Assembly (NCBI GenBank): GCA_964577375.1
Contig: CAZNYW010000004.1
Location: 1 to 64,000 of the forward strand
Origin: DATKUC01 sp964577375
GTDB lineage: Bacteria > Spirochaetota > Spirochaetia > DSM-27196 > DATKUC01
Reading direction: 5' to 3'
Length of the DNA stretch: 64,000 nt
The first letter of the stretch is position 1. Every line of letters starts with the position of its first letter. The notes beneath the pieces are model-generated. The model was not told the DNA's origin and did no database searches. It saw only the letters and a program-made list of their open reading frames with translations. This document shows, piece by piece, positions 42,262-50,113 of this stretch. The translations under genes were made by a program, and so were the position numbers.

Positions 42262-42702
42262 CGCCGATGTCGCCGGACATCGGCCCATCCGGCTTGTCAG
42301 TTACCGAAAATCTTGGCGCCGATGTCGCCGGACATCGGCCCATCCGGCTTGTCAGTTACCGAAAATCCTGGCGCCGATGTCGCCGGACATCGGCCCATCC
42401 GGCTTGTCAGTTACCGAAAATCCTGGCGCCGATGTCGCCGGACATCGGCCCATCCGGCTTGTCAGTTACCGAAAATCTNNNNNNNNNNNNNNNNNNNNNN
42501 NNNNNNNNNNNNNNNNNNNNNNNNNNNNNNNNNNNNNNNNNNNNNNNNNNNNNNNNNNNNNNNNNNNNNNNNNNNNNNTTGGCGCCGATGTCGCCGGACA
42601 TCGGCCCATCCGGCTTGTCAGTTACCGAAAATCTTGGCGCCGATGTCGCCGGACATCGGCCCATCCGGCTTGTCAGTTACCGAAAATCTTGGCGCCGATG
42701 TC
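42262..42702. repeat. 55-bp tandem repeat array derived from the 3' end of purD
   Basis: Head-to-tail units begin (at GATGTC) at 42266, 42321, 42376 and 42431 before the gap and at 42587 and 42642 after it, with a final partial unit at 42697. The period is exactly 55 bp, not a multiple of 3. Units are identical except for one C/T site in GAAAATCTTGG or GAAAATCCTGG. On the minus strand each unit carries DIGAKIFGN and its TGA, the end of purD, plus the following 25 bp. Each complete unit has a perfect hairpin with 9-bp stem GCCGATGTC/GACATCGGC and loop GCCG. Confidence 0.95.
42479..42578. other. assembly gap (100 N)
   Basis: Exactly 100 N, a standard placeholder for a gap of unknown size. The flanks are both inside the 55-bp repeat, so the true copy number is unknown. 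Confidence 0.98.
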
Positions 42703-43926
42703 CGGACGGAACCAAGCCCCATCAAAGTGAATGAGCTGAGCTGCGGCATAGGCTTCGATTCGCGCCTGTAGAAGCTCGCTGCCCAGTCCGACCGCGGTAA
42801 AGCAGCGGCCTCCGCCGGTGCGCAGGTTCCCGCTGCGGTCCTGCTGGGTATTCGCGTGGAAAATGAGGCGGTCGCGTTCCGGTGTCGGCGGAATCGGTTC
42901 GACCTTCACCCCCTTTTTGTAGGAGCCGGGGTAGCCGCGGCTCGCAACTACTACACCGAGCGCGCAGCGCTCCGATATGCTCAGCGGGAACTCGGCGATT
43001 TTTCCGGAGACAACCGCGTCGCAGAGATTACCCATGTCGCTCTTGATGAGCGGCAGGAGTACCTGTGATTCGGGATCGCCAAAGCGGACGTTGTACTCCA
43101 GCAGGCGCGGACCATCCTCGGTGACCATGAGGCCGAAGTAGAGGACCCCTCGATAGAGCAGGTCCTCCTTGCGGAGTCCGCGGAAGGTCGGCTCTATGAT
43201 CTCGGTCTTGATCCGGTCGAGCATGGCGGGTTCAAGCCAGGGGACAGGGCAGACCGAGCCGAGGCCGCCGGTATTGGGCCCGGTGGCGCCCTCACCGGCT
43301 TTCTTGTAATCCGCGCAGGGGGGCAGCAGCACGTAGTCCTTGCCGTCACAGAGCGCAAATATCGATACCTCGAATCCTGAGAGGTACTCCTCGACCAGAA
43401 GCGTGTCGCTGCGCAGAACGTCGTTGGCGAACGAGAGCATCTGTGCTCTGTCTGCTGTCTCGAGCACGCCCTTTCCGGCGGCGAGCCCGCTCTTTTTGAG
43501 AACGACACGATGCGACTGGGACTCCAGATAGGCGCGGCATTCGGAAAAGTCGTGGAACTCGCGGGCGGCCGCCGTGGGAACAGCGTGATCTTTCATGAAG
43601 CGCTTTGCGAAAGCCTTGCTGCCTTCGAGCTGAGCCGCCTTCCTGCCGGGGCCAAAGGCCGCTATGCCTGCCTCCGAGAGGAGGTCGACGAGCCCGGCAG
43701 CGAGGGGATCCTCGGGTCCCACGAAAACGAGATTGATACGGTTGTCGTGGCAGAAGCGGACGATAGCTTCGCCGTCTGACGGAGAGATATCGGGAAGATT
43801 GGCTGCAATTTCCGCGGTACCGGCGTTTCCGGGAAGCGTATAGAGTCCGGACGTGCGCTTGCTGCGGGAAAACTTCCAGGTGACGGCGTGTTCGCGGGCA
43901 CCGCTGCCAATGACGAGAATTCTCAA
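42673..43926 (-). CDS. purD: phosphoribosylamine-glycine ligase (GAR synthetase)
   Basis: PurD joins phosphoribosylamine and glycine with ATP, step 2 of purine synthesis. The 417-residue ATP-grasp protein begins MRILVIGSGAREHAV and has VFVGPEDPLAAGLVD, the ATP lid VLKKSGLAAGKGV, GPNTGGLGS and LLEYNVRFGDPE. The C-terminus FDGAWFRPDIGAKIFGN matches the normal family end. Its last nine codons and stop form the seed of the 55-bp repeat array. It is the last gene of purF-purM-purN-purD, starting at ATG 43926, 39 nt after purN. Confidence 0.95.
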   Translation of the reverse strand: MRILVIGSGAREHAVTWKFSRSKRTSGLYTLPGNAGTAEIAANLPDISPSDGEAIVRFCHDNRINLVFVGPEDPLAAGLVDLLSEAGIAAFGPGRKAAQLEGSKAFAKRFMKDHAVPTAAAREFHDFSECRAYLESQSHRVVLKKSGLAAGKGVLETADRAQMLSFANDVLRSDTLLVEEYLSGFEVSIFALCDGKDYVLLPPCADYKKAGEGATGPNTGGLGSVCPVPWLEPAMLDRIKTEIIEPTFRGLRKEDLLYRGVLYFGLMVTEDGPRLLEYNVRFGDPESQVLLPLIKSDMGNLCDAVVSGKIAEFPLSISERCALGVVVASRGYPGSYKKGVKVEPIPPTPERDRLIFHANTQQDRSGNLRTGGGRCFTAVGLGSELLQARIEAYAAAQLIHFDGAWFRPDIGAKIFGN

Positions 43927-43965
43927 TGTAAAACCTCCTCCTTCTTTTCGGCGCGCGCCACCGTC

Positions 43966-44541
43966 CTAACTTCCGTGCGCCCTGTCGAGCAAATCCCGGA
44001 CAACTGCCGGGTACAGGCTGTGTTCGATCGAGTGGATCCTCGCTTCAATCTCCGCCAGTGTTTCGCTGCCGGTTCGAATGAATGACTCCCGGGCAATCAC
44101 CTCTCCGGAATCGAGTCCCTCGTCGACGAGGTGAATGGTCACTCCAAGCTCGTTGTCCTTTGAGTCGAAGCTTCTTTCGATCGCGTGTGTGCCCGGATAG
44201 GCGGGCAGAAGCGAAGGGTGAATGTTGACTATCCGGCGAGGAAAGGCGTCGATAAACATGCGTGTGAGCACCCGCATGAAACCCGCGAGCACGACCAGAT
44301 CGATTTTCAGCCCGCGAAGTATAGTGATCGCTGCCTTTTCGAAAATCGCGCGGTTCTCGGTCGAGTAGGGGAGAAAATAGGCGGGGATCCCGCGCTGCTG
44401 TGCCTTGTCGAGGACGGGCGCGGCGCGTCGGTCGCAGAAGAGCGCGGCAAGCTGATGCGGCTGGGCCGCATCCTCAAATGCGTGTGCCAGCGACTCGAAG
44501 TTGGTTCCGGTGCCGGATGCGAACACCGCGAATCTAGCCAT
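43966..44541 (-). CDS. purN: phosphoribosylglycinamide formyltransferase
   Basis: PurN transfers formyl from 10-formyl-THF to GAR (step 3). The 191-residue protein has MARFAVFASGTGTNFESL (phosphate loop), VLAGFMRVLT, and the catalytic VNIHPSLLPAYPG with Asn and His. The essential Asp is in TIHLVDEGLDSGEVI. Its start overlaps the purM end by 8 nt, indicating translational coupling. Confidence 0.95.
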   Translation of the reverse strand: MARFAVFASGTGTNFESLAHAFEDAAQPHQLAALFCDRRAAPVLDKAQQRGIPAYFLPYSTENRAIFEKAAITILRGLKIDLVVLAGFMRVLTRMFIDAFPRRIVNIHPSLLPAYPGTHAIERSFDSKDNELGVTIHLVDEGLDSGEVIARESFIRTGSETLAEIEARIHSIEHSLYPAVVRDLLDRAHGS

Positions 44542-45496
44542 CTACAAGCTCTCCAATCCCAAGGACCTCTATGCCGTGCAGCGCGGCGTCCGACCGGAAC
44601 GCCTCCGCCTCCGCCTTCCGCACGACCAGTGCAACCCCGATACCCATATTGAACACGCGGCGCATTTCCGCGACATCGATTGCCCCGCCACGCTGGATAC
44701 GGTCGAAGATCTCGGGAACTTGCCAGCTCCAGGAGAAAAGGGCCCGAAGTCCACGCGGGATAACGCGTGCGAAGTTCGCCTCGAGGCCGCCTCCCGTGAT
44801 ATGTGCTGCACCGAGGATGCGGCCGCCGGGAAGAATGCTCTTCAGTTCCTGAACGTAGATCTTCGTCGGCGCAAGGAGCTGCCGCCACGCATCGAGATCG
44901 CTTTCGGGCAGCGCCTTTCGCGCGAGCGAGAGACCGTTCGAATGTACTCCGTTTGAGGGGAGACCGAAAATCACATCTCCGGCCTTCATTTCGGTGAGTT
45001 TTGGAATCATGTCGGCGCGATCCACGATACCGACGCAGAAGCCGGCAAGATCGAAGTCGTCGGGCCGGTAGAGATCGGGCATCTCCGCTGTCTCACCGCC
45101 GGAGAGGGTGCATTCAGCCATCTCGCAGCCGCGGATGACGCCCTTGATAACCTCCCGCAGAAGTACCTCGTCGACTCTTCCGCAGGCGATATAATCGAGG
45201 AAGGTCATGGGCTCTGCGCCGCAGACTATCAGGTCGTTCACGCTCATTGCGACAAGGTCGATTCCAATAGTGTCGAACCTGTGCAGCTTCTTTGCTACGA
45301 GAATTTTGGTGCCGACGCCGTCGGTCGTCGAAAGGAGGACCGGTTCACGGTACCGCGTGGGATCGAAGGTGATGCCGCCGCTGAAGCCGCCGATTGCAGG
45401 CGACACCGCCTTCGAGGGGTACCTGGCGATGAACGACGCGAACGAATCACCTCGAGCGATGTCTACCCCGGACCCGGAATAATTGAGCGGCGTCAT
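44534..45496 (-). CDS. purM: phosphoribosylformylglycinamidine cyclo-ligase (AIR synthetase)
   Basis: PurM closes the imidazole ring (step 5). The 320-residue protein has the family motifs STTDGVGTKILVA, DLVAMSVNDLIVCGAEPMTFLDYIA, LSGGETAEMPD, GLPSNGVHSNGLSLAR and HITGGGLEANFARVIP. FGAM synthase (purL), which would act before it, is not in this window. One nt separates its ATG 45496 from the purF stop. Confidence 0.95.
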   Translation of the reverse strand: MTPLNYSGSGVDIARGDSFASFIARYPSKAVSPAIGGFSGGITFDPTRYREPVLLSTTDGVGTKILVAKKLHRFDTIGIDLVAMSVNDLIVCGAEPMTFLDYIACGRVDEVLLREVIKGVIRGCEMAECTLSGGETAEMPDLYRPDDFDLAGFCVGIVDRADMIPKLTEMKAGDVIFGLPSNGVHSNGLSLARKALPESDLDAWRQLLAPTKIYVQELKSILPGGRILGAAHITGGGLEANFARVIPRGLRALFSWSWQVPEIFDRIQRGGAIDVAEMRRVFNMGIGVALVVRKAEAEAFRSDAALHGIEVLGIGELVDG

Positions 45497-45497
45497 C

Positions 45498-46946
45498 TCA
45501 TACCCTCTTCCGACGATCCGGCAGATTCCGTTCCTCTTCCGTCATCGGAACACGGAAAGGATATTCCCCGTTGAAACAGGCAAAACAGTAGTTGGCCGGC
45601 GCGTCGAGACAGGTCTTGAGGGTCTCGATCGAGAGGAAACGGACCGAATCGGCGCCGATGCGCGCGGCGATCTCCTCGGGGGTCATTGCGTTGGAGATCA
45701 ACTCGCCCCGCGTCGGTATGTCGATCCCGAAGAAGCAGGGCCACAGGATCTCGGGAGCAGAGAGGCGCAGGTGCACCTCCGCAGCGCCGGCCTCTTTCAG
45801 CAGTCTGACCAGGCTGCGGGAGGTGGTTCCCCGGACAAGCGAGTCGTCCACCAGCACAATCCGCTTTCCCGAGATTACCTCCCTTACCGGATGCAGTTTC
45901 ATGCGCACTGCAAGTTCGCGCGCGTCGACCGTCGGCATGATGAATGACCGCCCGGCGTAGTGGTTTCGCGTCAGGCCAAAATCGAACGGAAGTCCGGATG
46001 CCTCGGCATAGCCGAGGGCTGCGCTGTTGCCGGAATCGGGCACCGGAACCACGATATCGGCGATGGGGACGCCTCTGGTGCCGTTGCTGCCCATGTCCTG
46101 CGTGGCAAGGGCGCCACCCATCCGCTTCCGGCGCTCATGGACCGAATTGTCGAACACGTGTGAGTCGGGACGGGCGAAGTAGATGAGCTCGAACACGCAC
46201 TGATGAAGTCTTGCTCCCGCAGGTTTCGACAGAAAGGATGAACGGGTTCCTTCGCTGTTGACCACGATGACCTCACCCGGCTCTACGCTCCGATACTCAC
46301 GCACTTCGAGAATGTCCATTGCGCATGTTTCGGAGGCGGCCACCGTCATTCCGTCTTTCGTGCCGATATAGAGAGGCCGGAAACCGTAGGGGTCACGGAT
46401 GGCATAAAGCTCGTCATCGTGCAGAAGCACCATGCTGTACGCACCCTGTGTCTGCTCGAGCGTCTCCATGAGGGCTTCCGCGAAGGTGGGCTGCCTCGAT
46501 CGGGAGATGAGATGAAGGAAGAGCTCGGTGTCGGAAGTGGTCTGAAAGATGGAGCCGTCGGCGAAGAGCCTGTTCTTGAGCTCCGCGGTATTGGATATAT
46601 TTCCGTTGTGCGCGAGGGCAATTTCTCCCTTGTTGCAGGAGACGAGAATCGGCTGTGCGTTTTCGAGCTTGTTGCCCCCGTGGGTCGAATAGCGGACGTG
46701 CCCTATACCGGCATGAGAGGGGCGCGATCCCTGCAGATAGCGCGAGAGAACGGTCGAGACCATCCCGAGATCTTTGTAGACGACGGTGTTACGGCCTTTG
46801 CGATAGGCAATTCCGGCGCTTTCCTGTCCCCGATGTTGAAGGGAGAAGAGCGGAAAGAACAGTTTCTCAGGAATATTGAGCTCCTGAGGTGAGTAGATCG
46901 CCGCCACGCCGCAGTGGTGGCCGAGACTCGGCCGCTGACTTGCCAC
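45498..46946 (-). CDS. purF: amidophosphoribosyltransferase
   Basis: PurF catalyses the first committed purine step, PRPP plus glutamine to phosphoribosylamine. The 482-residue protein has an 11-residue propeptide (VASQRPSLGHH read with Met) before the catalytic Cys12 in CGVAAIYSP, the same propeptide length as Bacillus PurF. Glutaminase motifs GQESAGIA and GHVRYSTHG and the PRPP motif RIVLVDDSLVRGTTS follow. Cysteines in the Fe-S type enzyme are only partly evident (HQCVFELIYFARPDS, NYCFACF). The GTG start lies 6 nt after a -10 box, without a ribosome site. Confidence 0.95.
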   Translation of the reverse strand: MASQRPSLGHHCGVAAIYSPQELNIPEKLFFPLFSLQHRGQESAGIAYRKGRNTVVYKDLGMVSTVLSRYLQGSRPSHAGIGHVRYSTHGGNKLENAQPILVSCNKGEIALAHNGNISNTAELKNRLFADGSIFQTTSDTELFLHLISRSRQPTFAEALMETLEQTQGAYSMVLLHDDELYAIRDPYGFRPLYIGTKDGMTVAASETCAMDILEVREYRSVEPGEVIVVNSEGTRSSFLSKPAGARLHQCVFELIYFARPDSHVFDNSVHERRKRMGGALATQDMGSNGTRGVPIADIVVPVPDSGNSAALGYAEASGLPFDFGLTRNHYAGRSFIMPTVDARELAVRMKLHPVREVISGKRIVLVDDSLVRGTTSRSLVRLLKEAGAAEVHLRLSAPEILWPCFFGIDIPTRGELISNAMTPEEIAARIGADSVRFLSIETLKTCLDAPANYCFACFNGEYPFRVPMTEEERNLPDRRKRV

Positions 46947-46952
46947 AGGTAG

Positions 46953-46982
46953 TGTATATCACCCGTGAGAAGACAGGGTCAA
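46953..46982 (-). promoter_or_regulatory. purF operon promoter (apparently leaderless)
   Basis: On the minus strand, -35 TTGACC (46982-46977), 18 nt, -10 TATACA (46958-46953). The GTG of purF starts 6 nt after the -10, at the expected transcription start. No purine operator or riboswitch fits in this space. Confidence 0.55.
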
Positions 46983-47014
46983 GCCGCGGCATTCACCACG
47001 CGTCTGCCGGGGTT

Positions 47015-47803
47015 TCAGCTCCTGGGTGCCGGGCTCGTAATCCCGAAGAATTGCATGCTGTTGTTGAAAAGCACCTCGGTCACCTCCTCCTCGGGCTGCT
47101 CGCGCAGTTCCGCGACGAACTTTGCGGTTTCAACGAGATAGGAGGGCTTGTTTCGCTTGCCGCGATAAGCCGCAGGAACCATGAAGGGGCTCTCCGTCTC
47201 GATCAGCATCCGATCGAGGGGCATATTCTTGGCTGCCTCGTGAAGATTTCGTGCATTCCGATAGGTCAGGTTTCCGGCGAACGAGATGTAGAGATTGAGC
47301 TCGAGCGCCTTTTTCGCGTACTCCCAGTCTTCCGAATAGCAGTGGAGCACGCCTCCGCGTGAAGGAAGCTTTTCCCGAAGGATTTCGAGCACGTCCTTCC
47401 CGGCCTCCCGGTTGTGGATGACGACGGGAAAGCCAAGCCGGTCGGCAAGCTCGAGCTGACGGATGAAAAGCTCGATCTGCGAATCCCGGTCACCGAACTT
47501 GCGGTAGTAATCCAGGCCGATTTCACCAACAGCCACCACGCGATCGAGTTTGGTTCCCTCTTCGATTTTTGCAGCCCAGTCACGTCCCGGATGCACAACT
47601 TCGGACGGCGAGACGCCGATACTATGATAGACATGCGTAGCGGTACGCAGGTTTTCGTAAACCTGGAAGAAATCCTGGAGATTGTTGCAAATGCTCAACA
47701 GGCCTTCGACGTGTTCCTGTTTCGCCTCTTGCACAATAATAAGCTGTTCAATCGGGTCCTCATTTATGAGCCCGATATGCGCATGCGAGTCAAATAGTCT
47801 CAT
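47015..47803 (-). CDS. tatD: TatD-family metal-dependent hydrolase
   Basis: The 262-residue TIM-barrel protein has the metal motifs of TatD: FDSHAHI at the start, VGEIGLDYYR, VVIHNREAGKDVLEIL, VLHCYSEDW and MLIETESPFMVP (family usually LIETD; here Glu). TatD proteins are DNases/exonucleases or D-aminoacyl hydrolases active in quality control and repair. The ATG at 47803 lies close to the AT-rich TATATG. It is upstream of purF, which has its own promoter. Confidence 0.9.
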   Translation of the reverse strand: MRLFDSHAHIGLINEDPIEQLIIVQEAKQEHVEGLLSICNNLQDFFQVYENLRTATHVYHSIGVSPSEVVHPGRDWAAKIEEGTKLDRVVAVGEIGLDYYRKFGDRDSQIELFIRQLELADRLGFPVVIHNREAGKDVLEILREKLPSRGGVLHCYSEDWEYAKKALELNLYISFAGNLTYRNARNLHEAAKNMPLDRMLIETESPFMVPAAYRGKRNKPSYLVETAKFVAELREQPEEEVTEVLFNNSMQFFGITSPAPRS

Positions 47804-47893
47804 ACATATATCCGTAGGGCTGAGTTGGTGAACGTTTGTTCTTTTCCGTCATTAACATACCACTAAGCCGGTGACACGTCAATGGGCGTCCAT

Positions 47894-47922
47894 TTGACAA
47901 AGCCCTGCCTGCATGGTAGGCT
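47894..47922 (+). promoter_or_regulatory. promoter of the LytM-bactofilin operon
   Basis: -35 TTGACA (47894-47899), 17 nt, -10-like TAGGCT (47917-47922). The in-frame ATG at 47913 lies inside this promoter and so is not a likely start. Confidence 0.5.
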
Positions 47923-48002
47923 GTCGGCGGCTGATCGACCTCAACTTCAACTCTTTTCTGCGTTTTGGGAGTAGCGCGTTGTTTGCACCAGGTAATCGGC
48001 GG

Positions 48003-49016
48003 ATGAGGATCAAAGGGTCCGGCCCTGGAGCAGGCCGCCTCTGGCAGTCAATTCGAGAAGCTTTCAGCGTCTTTTTCGACCGACTTTTCTCATTCAGCCG
48101 CCAACGATTCACCGTAATGTTCATCCCCCATTCCGAGCGTCGGGTGATGAATTTCCACATCAACACGGTGATGATCATCATAGTCGTTCTCGTGCTTGGC
48201 GTGCTCGTGTCGGCCTTCTTCTATCTGACCACGGTATCTTCGGGCTCGGCCCGCATGGTCCAGCAGAAGTCACAGGATCTGCAGGAAACGCAGCAGACTC
48301 TGGACAGCATGCTTTCGCAGGTTTCGGAACTTCTGAAATCGGCCAGCATTTTCGAAGGAACGCTCTCCGACACCATGAACGAGCTCAACCTCAAGACTAC
48401 CCAGACTAATCCGGGTGCTCCTGCGCCGGGCGATCTGGGCGCGATCCAGGGCGTCCAGCAGGTCAATCAGAATGAGATCCGGCAGCTGCAGGACCTGAAG
48501 AATCTCACCGCGACGCTTCGAAGCTCCGTTCAGCCCCTGCAGAAGATCAGCAGCGCCATTCAGGACGAAAAGCAGTTCCTGACCGACATACCGAACTACT
48601 GGCCCATTATCGGCGGGCGCGGAACCGTTGTGATGGCCTGGGGACCCAATCGACACCCGATAACGGGAGAATGGTTCCTTCACAAGGGTATCGAGATCTG
48701 GGCCCCGTCGGGCACCCCGGTCGTCGCGAGCGCCAACGGGAAGGTAGTGGAAGCTGGTTACGACCCGGGTGGGGACGGTTTCTACATCAAGCTCGACCAC
48801 AAATACGGCTTCAAGACGAAGTACTCCCACCTCTCCCGAATCGAGGTAACCGAGGGTGAAGAGGTGCTTCAGGGACAGATAATCGGGCGGGTAGGGTCGA
48901 CCGGCCTGAGTCCGGGATCGAATCTGGAGTTTCAGATTCAGCTTGGAACCGAGTTCCTCGATCCTTCGCGCTATTTGAAAATCAAGAATACATTCGACCG
49001 CTGGAAAGGTTACTGA
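48003..49016 (+). CDS. membrane-anchored LytM (M23)-like protein with degenerate active site
   Basis: From ATG 48003 the protein is 337 residues: a basic stretch (IREAFSVFFDRLFSFSRQRF), one membrane helix (MIIIVVLVLGVLVSAFFY), a coiled-coil segment (~75-190), and a LytM domain (~205-325; GTVVMAWGPNRHPITGEWFL, ASANGKVVEAGY). Zn ligands of true M23 endopeptidases are HxxxD and HxH. Here they read His227-KGIE (Asp to Glu), His276 in YSHLSR, and NLEFQI with Glu309 in place of His. It is probably non-catalytic, like NlpD/EnvC. It is followed 23 nt on by a bactofilin, a pairing known from shape-control operons. Confidence 0.75.
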   Translation: MRIKGSGPGAGRLWQSIREAFSVFFDRLFSFSRQRFTVMFIPHSERRVMNFHINTVMIIIVVLVLGVLVSAFFYLTTVSSGSARMVQQKSQDLQETQQTLDSMLSQVSELLKSASIFEGTLSDTMNELNLKTTQTNPGAPAPGDLGAIQGVQQVNQNEIRQLQDLKNLTATLRSSVQPLQKISSAIQDEKQFLTDIPNYWPIIGGRGTVVMAWGPNRHPITGEWFLHKGIEIWAPSGTPVVASANGKVVEAGYDPGGDGFYIKLDHKYGFKTKYSHLSRIEVTEGEEVLQGQIIGRVGSTGLSPGSNLEFQIQLGTEFLDPSRYLKIKNTFDRWKGY

Positions 49017-49039
49017 TTTTTGGCTAAACTGGAACACAG

Positions 49040-49561
49040 ATGACAAAAGGACCATTGCCGGAGGAGACTCTCATCAATTCAATTGTCGGCGAGGGGACCC
49101 ATTTCCGGGGCAACCTCGAGCTGAACGGGCTTCTGAGAATTGATGGGGATTACAGCGGGTCGATTCAGACGGGCGGCAAGGTGATCATCGGCAAGAACGG
49201 ACGTGCCGATTGCACCATCAACGCCGGAACCGTCGTGGTCGGCGGCGTAAGCCGCGGCGCCATCTACGCGACCGAAAAGGTGATCATACTGGCATCGGCG
49301 GTGGTCATCGGCATAGTACAGGCCCCGCGCCTGATCGCTGAGGAGGGGGTGCTCCTCGACGGGGAGTTCCGGATCTACGGGGCACCGGTAGAGGTGCCTG
49401 CCGAATCGGCGGCTGAACGAGAGCGCCCGCGCGGTCTCTTCGGCTTTCGCAAGCCAGTTGCGCCGCCCGCGCCTGCGAACGGCCGCGCGGAGCGGCCCGG
49501 CACTGTAACCCGGCCAACCAGCTTCGGTGCATCTCCCTACGGCGTTTCCGGCCGGGGGTGA
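49040..49561 (+). CDS. bactofilin
   Basis: Polymer-forming cytoskeletal protein of 173 residues. The central beta-helix (~15-115) shows the repeats GTHFRGNLELNGLLRIDGDY, GKVIIGKNGRADCTINAGTV and VGGVSRGAIYATEKVII. N- and C-terminal tails are short and Pro/Arg-rich. Bactofilins anchor peptidoglycan enzymes and set cell curvature; in Leptospira the bactofilin LbbD alters the helix. The adjacent LytM-like protein is the likely partner here. A second bactofilin is encoded at 60728. Confidence 0.92.
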   Translation: MTKGPLPEETLINSIVGEGTHFRGNLELNGLLRIDGDYSGSIQTGGKVIIGKNGRADCTINAGTVVVGGVSRGAIYATEKVIILASAVVIGIVQAPRLIAEEGVLLDGEFRIYGAPVEVPAESAAERERPRGLFGFRKPVAPPAPANGRAERPGTVTRPTSFGASPYGVSGRG

Positions 49562-49580
49562 TTGCGCCCGGTGGGGTGAG

Positions 49581-50069
49581 ATGGAACGAATAGATATTCC
49601 GTCCGGTTTTTTTCCTCTCCGGCAGAAACCTCCGCAGGAGAAGAAGGTCTCGCGCAAGAAGGTGGGGAAGCGATCGTTCTTCTCGATCTTCGAGCAGGAG
49701 ACCGAAAGCGAAGGCCTGGGTTTCGAGGGGACCGGCCGTGCGGTCTCGGATGCGGAGCTCGAGTCGATGCTCGATGAGATCCACCGCCTCGGGGACGCGA
49801 TACGAAAGGACGCAACCCTCGCGTCCGTCAAGCAGTACCGGAAGGCGGTCGGAGAGTTCCTGCAGGTTGTGGTCGGCCAGGGGCTCGCAGTCGAAGAGAA
49901 GACCTCCGGAAAGAATGTATTGAATCGAAAGAAGTTCGCCCTCGTCAAAGTGATTGACGAGAAGCTTGAACGACTTGCGCTCGGAATCCTGCAGACACAG
50001 AAAGACCAGTTCGACATCCTTGCGCGAATAGATGAAATCAACGGCTTGCTCGTAGACTTGCTGCGTTAG
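49581..50069 (+). CDS. yaaR: YaaR/DUF327-family protein
   Basis: The 162-residue mostly helical protein shows the family core LESMLDEIHRLGDAIRKD ... YRKAVGEFLQVVVGQGLAVEE ... LVKVIDEKLERLALGIL. The N-terminus is basic (PLRQKPPQEKKVSRKKVGKR). Function is unknown. In Bacillus, yaaR lies with holB and ricT (yaaT); here ricT follows 44 nt on, without holB. The start ATG 49581 follows GGTGGGGTGAG. Confidence 0.85.
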   Translation: MERIDIPSGFFPLRQKPPQEKKVSRKKVGKRSFFSIFEQETESEGLGFEGTGRAVSDAELESMLDEIHRLGDAIRKDATLASVKQYRKAVGEFLQVVVGQGLAVEEKTSGKNVLNRKKFALVKVIDEKLERLALGILQTQKDQFDILARIDEINGLLVDLLR

Positions 50070-50113
50070 CTGCGAACGGCTGCCGGGGCTTCGGTTCCGG
50101 GCAGGAGTGATAT

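Noticed and set aside
42262..42702. CRISPR array
   Set aside because: Units are directly adjacent with no unique spacers, and no cas genes are near.
42233..42771. open frames in all plus-strand frames across the 55-bp repeats
   Set aside because: They exist because the unit lacks plus-strand stops; they read through the N gap and have no start signals.
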